DNA of 64,000 bases from JdFR-22 sp964534325 (GTDB lineage: Archaea > Halobacteriota > Archaeoglobi > Archaeoglobales > Archaeoglobaceae), in contig CAZHOR010000001.1 of the NCBI GenBank assembly GCA_964534325.1, forward strand, positions 186,001-250,000, in the 5' to 3' direction. The translations under genes and the position numbers were made by a program. The notes beneath the pieces are model-generated. The model had not been told where the DNA came from, made no database searches, and worked only from the letters and a program-made list of their open reading frames with translations. Position 1 is the stretch's first letter. Each line of letters starts with the position of its first letter. This document shows positions 50,672 through 58,521 of this stretch, piece by piece.

Positions 50672-51568
50672 ATGTTGTGCGTGCTTTCTGGAGGGACAGG
50701 TACCTGCAAGCTGCTTCAGGGGCTCGAAAAGGTCCAAGAATTTGCGGTTATTATCAATACCGGTGAGGACGTTTGGGTTTCGGGTAATAAGCTGTGTCCC
50801 GATGTCGATTCCGTAATTTATTCCCTTGCCGGTATTATAGACACTGAAAAATGGTGGGGGGTCAAAGATGATACCTTTACCACTCACAACAGGATGAAAT
50901 ATCTGGGTTTTGATGAGGGACTGGCTATAGGTGATATGGATAGGGCACTGCATATCACCAGAAGCGATTTCCTGAGAAAGGGTTACACCTTAACTCAGGC
51001 AATTAGAACCATAAAGGATCAGCTGGGTATTGAGGCCGAGCTTCTCCCCATGTGTGAGGAAGATGTTTTCACCTACATTATCACTCCCCAGGGTGAAATG
51101 CATTTTCAGGAGTTCTGGGTCAAGCGAAGGGGGGAGCCAGATGTCCTGGATGTGGTCATCAAGGGAGTGGATAGAGCTGATGCCACTCCAGAGGTGATCA
51201 ACGCCATAAGAGATAGTGATGCCGTGGTGATCGGTCCCAGCAACCCCGTCACCAGCATTATGCCCATCCTCTCTGTGAAGGACGTTAAAAAAGAGCTGGA
51301 AGAGAAGAAAGTGGTCGCTATATCCCCCATTATCGGTAAAAAAGCTTTCAGCGGACCGGCTGAAAAACTGATGTGGGCAAAAGGTTACGATATCACCCCC
51401 ACAGGTGTTGCCGACTGCTATCAAGATTTCCTTGATATACTTGTGGTGGATGAAACCGACAGAGAGCTAGAAGGCAATTATGAAGGCATAAGGGTGGTTA
51501 GCGCCCCCACCATAATGAAGAACCGGGAGGATGCTGTAAAACTAGCAGAGTTCATCTCCGCATTATAA
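50672..51568 (+). CDS. cofD: 2-phospho-L-lactate (or phosphoenolpyruvate) transferase CofD
   Basis: A 298-residue CofD that joins the lactyl (or PEP-derived) phosphodiester to the FO deazaflavin in coenzyme F420 synthesis. Family blocks: LSGGTGTCKLLQGL at the N-terminus, NTGEDVWVSGNKLCPDVDSV, GLAIGDMDRALHI and VVIGPSNPVTSI. It indicates that the organism makes F420. AAATAATAAATATTG (50639-50653) places a TATA box 20-30 nt upstream; no Shine-Dalgarno, leaderless. Converges with the SEC-C gene (6 bp apart). Confidence 0.92.
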   Translation: MLCVLSGGTGTCKLLQGLEKVQEFAVIINTGEDVWVSGNKLCPDVDSVIYSLAGIIDTEKWWGVKDDTFTTHNRMKYLGFDEGLAIGDMDRALHITRSDFLRKGYTLTQAIRTIKDQLGIEAELLPMCEEDVFTYIITPQGEMHFQEFWVKRRGEPDVLDVVIKGVDRADATPEVINAIRDSDAVVIGPSNPVTSIMPILSVKDVKKELEEKKVVAISPIIGKKAFSGPAEKLMWAKGYDITPTGVADCYQDFLDILVVDETDRELEGNYEGIRVVSAPTIMKNREDAVKLAEFISAL

Positions 51569-51574
51569 GTTAGC

Positions 51575-51997
51575 TCACAGCTTATCGAAGAACTCATTAA
51601 CGTCTTCAGCGGTGATAACAACCCTCTCATGCCTTCTCTGGTGGTCGCACAATTCTTCAACCCTCTGACTATCCACTACGCCATCTTTCTGGAGGCAACG
51701 CCTGAAAAAAGTCCTGAGAACATCCAGCCTGATATTATAGCCGCGCTGGGCGAACTCCTTGGTGTATAACTGGACTGCGTCACCATCCGAGACGTCTTCG
51801 TATTCCATCTGCGGCTCGACTTCCACATCTTCCTGTTGTTCAACCTCCTTCTGGGGGTCTTCTGTAAACTCGGTCTTCTCTTCCGTCTCAGTGGTCAACT
51901 CTGTTTCCTTCTTTTGTTCATCTTTCAAGCAGCATTTCTTGTACTTTAATCCCGACCCACAGGGACAGGGGTCATTTCTGCCTACTCGCTCAGTCAT
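51575..51997 (-). CDS. SEC-C motif protein
   Basis: A 140-residue protein. N-terminal SEC-C zinc-binding motif NDPCPCGSGLKYKKCC (residues about 8-23), an acidic low-complexity linker (about 25-75; TTETEEKTEFTEDPQKEVEQ), and a C-terminal helical domain (about 80-140; RLDVLRTFFRRCLQKDGVVDSQ). The role is unknown. AGGTG lies 8 nt before the ATG. Confidence 0.72.
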   Translation of the reverse strand: MTERVGRNDPCPCGSGLKYKKCCLKDEQKKETELTTETEEKTEFTEDPQKEVEQQEDVEVEPQMEYEDVSDGDAVQLYTKEFAQRGYNIRLDVLRTFFRRCLQKDGVVDSQRVEELCDHQRRHERVVITAEDVNEFFDKL

Positions 51998-52074
51998 GTG
52001 GTCACACCTATTGTTTCTTAGTGATGATGGTCCGGCTTGTAAAAGTAATTTACCTTTGAAAATGATGACATTTG

Positions 52075-52106
52075 TTACCTTCTTACCTTCTTACCTTCTT
52101 ACCTTT
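52075..52106. repeat. Four tandem 8-bp repeats
   Basis: TTACCTTC x3 followed by TTACCTTT (52075-52106); on the minus strand GAAGGTAA repeats between the asparagine synthetase-like gene end and SEC-C. The units contain AAGGT, a Shine-Dalgarno-like core. Confidence 0.7.
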
Positions 52107-52117
52107 TTACATTCTTT

Positions 52118-53281
52118 TTACAGTTCACTGCCGTTTGACTGGAATTTCTGGAGGTACTGGTTGAAGTGCAGGCCTTCTCGTTTGGCAAGTTTCCTCAGGA
52201 TCCCTGTTGTTTTGGTTGAATACTGTACGGATTTTTTATCTTTAAATGCGACTTCCTGGGGCAGGTACTGGGATGCGAGCTCTCTAAGCGCGTATTTTCT
52301 TATCACACCGTCCTCAGTACTCCTGACCTTTTGTTCCGGCGGTATCTTGATTGCTGCTCTTATGATGTCCCAATACAGGTAAGGGTGTATGGCTTCCATT
52401 TTAAGTTTGTAGGCCATTTTGGTGTCCCTGGAGAGGTCGTGTCTCCCCACATTTTTTATGTCCTGGATCAGGCTGTTCTTCAGCTGTTCGATATCCATGT
52501 TTTGATACCTGTTATATCCTCCAAAGAGCTCATCAGCTCCCTGACCGAAAATGACGCTGTTGAAACCCATTTCTTGAGCCCGTTTGAGGGTGAAGTAAAT
52601 GGGAACGGCGATGGATACCTGAACGGGGTCGGTGGTCTCGATGGTAGGGACCACCACTGATAGTGCCTCCACTATCTCCTCCTCTCCGAATACGAACACA
52701 TCAACATCCTTTCCCAGCTTGCCAGCAGCTTTCTCTATCCATTCCTTTTCCTTAGGATTGGCCGTTACACTGACAAGAGGTACGTCGTAAATGGCTGCCA
52801 GTAAAGAAGAATCAACACCTCCTGAAAAAGCTATACAGGAATCGGCAGGGAAAAAGGAGTTAAGTGATTCATCTATGACCTTCAAAGAATCTTCCACCTG
52901 ATCATAGAACACGTCTTCAAACCCATATATGATTCTGGACATAACATTCCCTTCGTAATCGATCTTCAGGGTTTCGCCGGGTTGAAGCTCTACAGGTTGG
53001 TCTAAAAGGCTGCTGAAGGAAGAGAAAGCGAGCTTAGACGGTTCATAATACAAAGGCTTCCCGCCCAGTACATCCCGCGATATCAGAACATGGCTGGGCC
53101 TGAACGCCACAATGGAGTAACAACCTTCGATCTTCAGAGGTAGCTCATCTGCAAACTTGAGATCAATGGGTTGGCGGCAATCCACAAAAACGTTCCCCTT
53201 CTGTTTTGAGGGAAAACTGGCGTTAGCGTTTATCCTTACGGCCCTACCGTCCTCTATGTCCGCAAAAGCATATATCGACAT
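52118..53281 (-). CDS. Asparagine-synthetase-like protein without glutaminase Cys
   Basis: A 387-residue protein. The C-terminal PP-loop synthetase domain (about 135-387) is clear: FSGGVDSSLLAA ATP site and GQGADELFGGY. The N-terminal ~130 residues resemble a class-II glutaminase (SRDVLGGKPLYY, LQPGETLKIDYEGNV) but start MSIYAF instead of the nucleophile Met-Cys-Gly, so glutamine cannot be used this way; ammonia or a different nucleophile would be needed. Start set at ATG 53281, about 27 nt from a TATA-like AACTTTTATTGG; the open frame extends to 53353. A beta-lactam-synthetase-like or asparagine synthetase relative is possible. Confidence 0.75.
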   Translation of the reverse strand: MSIYAFADIEDGRAVRINANASFPSKQKGNVFVDCRQPIDLKFADELPLKIEGCYSIVAFRPSHVLISRDVLGGKPLYYEPSKLAFSSFSSLLDQPVELQPGETLKIDYEGNVMSRIIYGFEDVFYDQVEDSLKVIDESLNSFFPADSCIAFSGGVDSSLLAAIYDVPLVSVTANPKEKEWIEKAAGKLGKDVDVFVFGEEEIVEALSVVVPTIETTDPVQVSIAVPIYFTLKRAQEMGFNSVIFGQGADELFGGYNRYQNMDIEQLKNSLIQDIKNVGRHDLSRDTKMAYKLKMEAIHPYLYWDIIRAAIKIPPEQKVRSTEDGVIRKYALRELASQYLPQEVAFKDKKSVQYSTKTTGILRKLAKREGLHFNQYLQKFQSNGSEL

Positions 53282-53382
53282 TTCGCAGTGGACTCTTATT
53301 AAACCAATAAAAGTTTTTGCTATCTTTTTCTTTACATTTCTTCCCTGTTTCACGCCAGCAAGAAGACTTATAACATCCGTCC

Positions 53383-55701
53383 ATGAGGGAAAAAGAAATG
53401 ATAGATGACTTATTCTGCTCCCAGTGCGGTAAATTGAAGAGAAAATGTGTATGCCGCAAGGACACCATTAAGAAGGAGAATATCAAGCTCCTAAAACGAA
53501 TGGGAGGCAATCCTGAGCTGAAACCTCTTTTTGAGACCGAAGATGAGGTCATCCACTACCAGATTTTTAAGCCATACAAACCCCAGCCGGACATACCCCT
53601 GGATGACGTGAAGCTGCCGGTGATGCTCCAGAAGGCTCTCAAAGATAAAGAGATCACCCACATCTACCAGTTCCAGAAAGAAGCTATTGACACCATCAGG
53701 AAGAGGGATAACGTAGTTATCACAGCACCCACGGGTTTCGGGAAGACTGAGGCCTTTATAATTCCTTTGCTGGAAGTTATTGCTCCCGGCGGTATGGGTA
53801 TTGTGGTTTACCCTACTAAAGCTCTGGCCAGAGATCAGGAGACAAAGGTAAAGGCGTATGCTTCTTCCATAGGGCTTAATGCCGTAAGATTTGACGGGGA
53901 CTCAGACCAGAATGAGAGAAGAGCTGTATTTGGCGGTAATGCTGACATTATTTTATCCAATCCCGATATGGTGGATTATCACTTGAGGAACAACCCTTCT
54001 TTCAGAAGGCTGGCACGCAGCTTGAAGTTCTTGGTGGTGGACGAACTCCACAGTTATGATGGGCTTTTCGCTTCCAATATGCATTACCTGGTCAAAAGAC
54101 TTTCCCGATTCAGCGACTTCCAGATCGCCTGCGCTTCGGCCACCATCGCCAATGCAAAAGAGTTCGCTGAAGAGCTTTTCGAGAAAGATTTTGCACGCGT
54201 TCATGGAGAGCACCGTAAAGGGGTCCTGAACTTTGTGATGCGCTATACCCCCAGTGTTTACGGGGCCATCAAGGATATAATCAAATCCCTACCTGACAAA
54301 AAGGCTTTGGTGTTCGGGAACAGCTATAAGAGCGTAGAGACCATCGGGTGGGTCCTGAGCAGGGAGGACATAAGGGCCAGGGTCCACAAATCAGGTCTGC
54401 CCAGGGATCTGAGAGAGAAGGTGGAAAAGGACTTTAGAGAGGGGAAAGTGAAGGTGGTTGTCTCCACTCCCACTCTGGAGCTTGGGGTGGATATCGGGGA
54501 TGTTGATGTGGTCGTCTCCGAGCTGGTGAACTACTCTCAGTTCCAGCAGCGTGTAGGCAGGGCAGGAAGAAAGGGTCAGGAGAGCGTGGGCGTGGTGCTC
54601 TTGAGGGACCATGACTCCATAAGCACCTACTACAAGAGCCATCCTGAAGAATACCTCAACTCCCAGAACTACGGGTATGTGGAGAAGATGAATGAGGAGG
54701 CAATGAAATTTCAGCTGCTCTCCATGTGCCTGGAGAAACCTCTCAAGCGATCAGAAATAAAGCCCGAATGGCTGGATACCTTCAAATTGTTGAACAGAGC
54801 GGGATTAGTAGAATCGGAAGCAGAAGAAGATAGTTTCATTGCTTCTGAGGGCGCTAAACAATTCCTCAAGAGCTTCAGCATGCGGGGAATCGGGGAATCG
54901 GTCAAGATGGTCGCCGGCAACAAGAAAGTAGGTGATAGGGTTCTCCCTGTAGCATTGAAGGAGCTGTTCCCCGGGAGCATTATCATCCATAACGGGAGAA
55001 AGTATCAGAGCCTGGACCTGGACCTGGACAATAAGGAGGCCATACTGGAAGAGCACAAATACGGCAGTGAGATTACAGACCCCCTTTACACCTCCATTCC
55101 CCTCATAAGGAGGGTAGAGAAGGAGGGTAACTCAGCCGTCTATTGTTCCTTAGATATCACCATGCAGGTTTATGGCTATGTTGTGAGGGACATGTTTACC
55201 AGGGAGAAGAAGAGCATCAAATACATTGAGCCTGTAAGCTACACGTTCCCCACCAAGGGATTTTTGTTCTCTGCACCCTTCCCAGAACGTCAAGATCATG
55301 AAGATTTTTACGCGGGCAGTTTTCATGCTGTGGAGCACGTGCTCATCGAGTCCAGCGATGCTCTCACCGGCGGCGGCAGCAATCAGATCGGTGGGATCTC
55401 TACTCCCGAGGGTGATATCTTCATTTACGATGCCACTATCGGTGGCTCGGGTTTGAGCAAGCTGCTGTTCGAAAGGCTGTACAAGGGATTCGAGGTCTCT
55501 CAAGAAGTTTTAAAGAGCTGTGATTGTAACCGCGTGGATGGTTGCCCCAAATGCACTTTCAGCTACCAGTGCGGTAACAACAACCAGCCCTTGAACAGGT
55601 TGGGAGCGTTGAATGTCCTGGACATACTTTTGAAGGGAGAGAAGAGGGAAGCTGAACCCCAAAAGTATGAAGAGATTATTGATTTTAAATACTATCCTTG
55701 A
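53383..55701 (+). CDS. MrfA/Hrq1/YprA-like SF2 DNA helicase
   Basis: A 772-residue DEAH-type helicase with an N-terminal zinc-finger-like CSQCGKLKRKCVCRK. Helicase core one has the Walker A APTGFGKTEA (about 113) and VVDELHSYDG (about 217); core two has VKVVVSTPTLELGVDIGDV and QQRVGRAGRKGQE. The C-terminal DUF1998 domain has a four-Cys cluster (CDCNRVDGCPKCTFSYQC, about 712-729), as in the MrfA/Hrq1 group, which acts in DNA repair. ATG leaderless-type, TATA ACTTATAACATC about 20 nt upstream. Divergent from the asparagine-synthetase-like gene. Confidence 0.85.
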   Translation: MREKEMIDDLFCSQCGKLKRKCVCRKDTIKKENIKLLKRMGGNPELKPLFETEDEVIHYQIFKPYKPQPDIPLDDVKLPVMLQKALKDKEITHIYQFQKEAIDTIRKRDNVVITAPTGFGKTEAFIIPLLEVIAPGGMGIVVYPTKALARDQETKVKAYASSIGLNAVRFDGDSDQNERRAVFGGNADIILSNPDMVDYHLRNNPSFRRLARSLKFLVVDELHSYDGLFASNMHYLVKRLSRFSDFQIACASATIANAKEFAEELFEKDFARVHGEHRKGVLNFVMRYTPSVYGAIKDIIKSLPDKKALVFGNSYKSVETIGWVLSREDIRARVHKSGLPRDLREKVEKDFREGKVKVVVSTPTLELGVDIGDVDVVVSELVNYSQFQQRVGRAGRKGQESVGVVLLRDHDSISTYYKSHPEEYLNSQNYGYVEKMNEEAMKFQLLSMCLEKPLKRSEIKPEWLDTFKLLNRAGLVESEAEEDSFIASEGAKQFLKSFSMRGIGESVKMVAGNKKVGDRVLPVALKELFPGSIIIHNGRKYQSLDLDLDNKEAILEEHKYGSEITDPLYTSIPLIRRVEKEGNSAVYCSLDITMQVYGYVVRDMFTREKKSIKYIEPVSYTFPTKGFLFSAPFPERQDHEDFYAGSFHAVEHVLIESSDALTGGGSNQIGGISTPEGDIFIYDATIGGSGLSKLLFERLYKGFEVSQEVLKSCDCNRVDGCPKCTFSYQCGNNNQPLNRLGALNVLDILLKGEKREAEPQKYEEIIDFKYYP

Positions 55702-55790
55702 CAAAATAATGAGATGTCAGAATTTAGACCATTTTTCTAATTCAAAAGATCAGTGAAAACACTTAAGTATGTGAGTTCACAATTACATGT

Positions 55791-56066
55791 ATGGCAAATA
55801 TAACCTTGTCCGTACCGAATGATGTTTACCGAAAAATGAAGAAGTATAAAGAGATCAAGTGGAGTGAGATCGCCAGGAAAGCTATAATGGAATACCTGGA
55901 GCAGCTTGAAGAAAGTGATCGGAGGACAACCAAAGAACTTTTAGACGAGCTGGGAGAAGATTTTAGATCCAGCCTGCAGAAGCTCAGTCTGGAAGACGCT
56001 GTTGAAGGATACGAGAAGACGAGGGATGCTGAATGGAAGAGAACCTCTACGATACCACCAAGCTAA
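55791..56066 (+). CDS. vapB: VapB-type ribbon-helix-helix antitoxin
   Basis: A 91-residue antitoxin. N-terminal RHH domain (MANITLSVPNDVYRKMKKYKEI start, SEIARKAIMEYLE), then an acidic helix region that binds the toxin. It overlaps vapC by 34 bp, an arrangement typical of VapBC operons. TATA-like CTTAAGTATG about 25 nt upstream. Confidence 0.8.
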   Translation: MANITLSVPNDVYRKMKKYKEIKWSEIARKAIMEYLEQLEESDRRTTKELLDELGEDFRSSLQKLSLEDAVEGYEKTRDAEWKRTSTIPPS

Positions 56067-56359
56067 TTGATGCATATAAAAACAGCGAGGATCTAAGGGG
56101 ATACACTTCTGTACTGAACCTGGTGGAGTTTCCCAAGGCACTAGAACTTGATCTCGAGGTCATATACCCTTCCAAAAAGGATTACGATCTGGCTTTAATG
56201 ATTTCCACCCAGCTTTTAAAAGCCAGTAGGCCGATACCCGCTGTGGATACTGTGATCGCTGCAACCTGTATCAACAACAAACTAAAACTCGCCACTAAAG
56301 TTGAGCACTTTATGAGGGTTAAAGAGGTAAGAAGCGATTTTGAAGTTAAAGTTGAATAA
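56033..56359 (+). CDS. vapC: Compact PIN-domain toxin (VapC-like)
   Basis: A 108-residue PIN-domain protein, about 25 shorter than usual VapC (around 130). Acidic residues that bind Mg are recognisable: Asp in LYDTTKLIDAY (residue 7), Glu in NLVEF (about 32), Asp in PAVDTVIAA (about 75). The fourth position (usually D/N in a TxxxHF motif) reads TKVEHF. The central part of the fold is short. Probably an RNase toxin; activity is uncertain because of the reduced length. Confidence 0.72.
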   Translation: MEENLYDTTKLIDAYKNSEDLRGYTSVLNLVEFPKALELDLEVIYPSKKDYDLALMISTQLLKASRPIPAVDTVIAATCINNKLKLATKVEHFMRVKEVRSDFEVKVE

Positions 56360-56449
56360 ATATTTTTGAGGAGATATTATTTTTGGTAATTCATGTAAAA
56401 ATATAAATAACTGAACCGAAAAGCTAACCCAACTGGAGGTTTGACTTAA

Positions 56450-57205
56450 ATGAGAAAAAATTTTGTAGTCTTATTGTTTTTAGCGCTCCTGAGTTTATCC
56501 TTTGCCGGGTGCGCACAAGATAACGGAGAAGACGGACCAACAACTACACCAACAGCCGGTGAACACCAGACTGGGACTCCTGAACCATCAGGTGACTCAT
56601 CTGGAGACTCTCAGGGAGATATCACCAGTTACTATGAAGGCTACATGGACCTGGAAAAAGGGATGTGGGCTGAATGGAGAAACGATTTTAACGGAGAGGA
56701 AAGTACCAACAGGTACGTTTACGCTGGAGAGGAGACTATAGACGGTAAAAAAGCTATAGGATTTGAATACGGATATGACATGGAGGGACAGAAAGTCACA
56801 GTCCAGACGTGGGCTTCTGCCTCTACCAAAAAACCTGTAAAATCAGTAATAAAATTCGAGGACCAGGTTATGTGCTATACCATACCTGATGCCGACCTGC
56901 CTTCCACAGATACTCCCAGCGATTATAAACCTCAAGAAATAGCCGATAGACCGGACTGGAGCCACGGCACATTCACTACAGAAAGTGGAAAAACAGTAGA
57001 TGTAATAAAGTTCCAAGACACAGTCAGCGGCACCAAAAACGAAATATGGGTCAGCAGCGAAGTCCCCTTCGGAATGGTCAAAACCGTGCAGGACGGCAAA
57101 ACAGTGATGGAGCTGAAGGACTTCGGAACGAATGCAGAGCTCAGCATATCCTTGAACGAAGTCAAGAACTGCCAGGAAATGAACATCCCATCCAACCTTC
57201 AATAA
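56450..57205 (+). CDS. Exported lipoprotein, unknown
   Basis: A 251-residue lipoprotein: signal MRKNFVVLLFLALLSLSFA, lipobox FAGC, then a Thr/Pro/Ser/Gly/Asp-rich linker of about 40 residues (TTTPTAGEHQTG, SGDSSGDSQGD) and a globular domain (about 65-245). The domain is beta-rich with two cysteines (MCYTIPD, KNCQEMN). A family is not recognised. GGAGG 9 nt before the ATG; TATA-like AAAATATAAATAAC (56398-56411). The lipoprotein at 23452-24147 has the same GCAQ start. Confidence 0.7.
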   Translation: MRKNFVVLLFLALLSLSFAGCAQDNGEDGPTTTPTAGEHQTGTPEPSGDSSGDSQGDITSYYEGYMDLEKGMWAEWRNDFNGEESTNRYVYAGEETIDGKKAIGFEYGYDMEGQKVTVQTWASASTKKPVKSVIKFEDQVMCYTIPDADLPSTDTPSDYKPQEIADRPDWSHGTFTTESGKTVDVIKFQDTVSGTKNEIWVSSEVPFGMVKTVQDGKTVMELKDFGTNAELSISLNEVKNCQEMNIPSNLQ

Positions 57206-57210
57206 CCAGT

Positions 57211-57243
57211 TTTCAATTTTATTTTTATTTTTGTTTTAATTTA
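57211..57243 (+). terminator. T-rich terminator after the lipoprotein gene
   Basis: TTTCAATTTTATTTTTATTT followed by TTGTTTTAATTT, repeated T-runs at the gene end. Confidence 0.5.
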
Positions 57244-57316
57244 TTTTCCTCCTTCAATGTTTTCAGGAAGAAAAATATTAAAGACTGCATAACAGGTGTT
57301 GACCTGAAGTGTTATC

Positions 57317-57874
57317 ATGAACTACATCGTCTCAGGACTGGAAAGGTCTGGAACCTCCATGATGATGCAGCTCCTGCACTATGGAGGGGCTTCCGTAGCC
57401 TTCGATCGGTCGCGAGAAGCTGATGAGCATAATCCCAAGGGCTACTATGAGCTGGAAGAGGGTAAAATTATTAGCAGGCTGATGGAAGGTTCCTTCCCTC
57501 TGGATAAGTATAAGGGACAGTTCATCAAGGTCACTGCGTACGGACTCAAGTTCCTTCCTCAGGGCAAGTACAATTACAAGGTCATCTACATGCTGAGAGA
57601 CCTTGACGAGATACTCGATTCCAGGGAAAAAATGGTGGGTGAGGTAGATAAGGATGAAGAAAAACCTCTGCTGGAGAAATTGAACAGGATCTCCCTGAAC
57701 CTTATGAAGAAGAGAGATGATATAAACTACTTGACCGTCAGTTACAACAAAGTAATAGAAAACCCTGAAGAAGAAATAAAGCGAATAAACCAGTTTTTAG
57801 AAGGAATTCTCGACAATAACTCTGCCTTGAGAGCAATTGACCCTCAATTATATCGGAACAGGAGCCTTGACTGA
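57317..57874 (+). CDS. Sulfotransferase-like P-loop protein
   Basis: A 185-residue protein with SGLERSGTSMMMQLLHYGG at the start, the PAPS-binding P-loop (PSB) form used by sulfotransferases, and a later YNKVIENPEEEIKRINQFL that resembles the family's C-terminal segment. It is shorter than typical sulfotransferases (about 250 or more). Substrate unknown. It converges with a transglutaminase-like gene 4 bp away. Confidence 0.65.
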   Translation: MNYIVSGLERSGTSMMMQLLHYGGASVAFDRSREADEHNPKGYYELEEGKIISRLMEGSFPLDKYKGQFIKVTAYGLKFLPQGKYNYKVIYMLRDLDEILDSREKMVGEVDKDEEKPLLEKLNRISLNLMKKRDDINYLTVSYNKVIENPEEEIKRINQFLEGILDNNSALRAIDPQLYRNRSLD

Positions 57875-57878
57875 CCTG

Positions 57879-58475
57879 TTATTTTCTCAGCTTTTCCAGC
57901 CACTCGCTGAATTTCTGTAAGAACCTCTTTCTTCCTTTCTGGATTTCCACGGGCAATTTGTTCAGCATATCCACCTTGAAGATTTCAGGGTCCTCCACCT
58001 CCCATGACTCCACTGGCTTCACGCTTAGTTCTGTATTATCCTTCCCGTTCCACTCATTGACCACAAAATAATCTTTGAGGGGACAGTCAAAAGTAGCGTC
58101 CAGAGTAAGCCAATCCCCATTATAGACCTTAACGTAGTTATGGTAGTCAGGGACCCCTGTATTGTCTTCCAGCAATTGCACAAGTTCAGGGGGATAATCT
58201 ATGCTGTGGGGCATTTGGCTGTAATAGTGGAAACACACCACATCTTTTACTTCCATATCCAGCAAGAGCAGCAGGTCTCTAAGCAGAAAATGTTTACCGC
58301 TGCACGTACCTTTATTCTTCCTGTAAACTTCCAGAGGATCCCTTGAGCCTGAACCGATGGTTCCATAGGGTATGTCCCTCACCTTCTCAAAAACGGATAC
58401 CAGCTTTTCTTCTCTGGTAGTGCAATCAGATGTATATTCCTCCAGTATTCTTTCAAGCCCAATATCATTATTCAT
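57879..58475 (-). CDS. Transglutaminase-like domain protein
   Basis: A 198-residue cytoplasmic (no signal) protein of the transglutaminase/protease-like fold with the full catalytic triad: Cys58 in KGTCSGKHFLL, His112 in YHNYVKVY and Asp126 in LTLDATFD. Could act as a peptidase or in amide exchange; the substrate is unknown. GGAG lies shortly before the ATG. Possibly related to the neighbouring amide-chemistry genes (asnB), but there is no direct evidence. Confidence 0.75.
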   Translation of the reverse strand: MNNDIGLERILEEYTSDCTTREEKLVSVFEKVRDIPYGTIGSGSRDPLEVYRKNKGTCSGKHFLLRDLLLLLDMEVKDVVCFHYYSQMPHSIDYPPELVQLLEDNTGVPDYHNYVKVYNGDWLTLDATFDCPLKDYFVVNEWNGKDNTELSVKPVESWEVEDPEIFKVDMLNKLPVEIQKGRKRFLQKFSEWLEKLRK

Positions 58476-58521
58476 TTACTCCAGCTCAAATAAAAATTAA
58501 AGATGAATAAGTTATTAAGTA

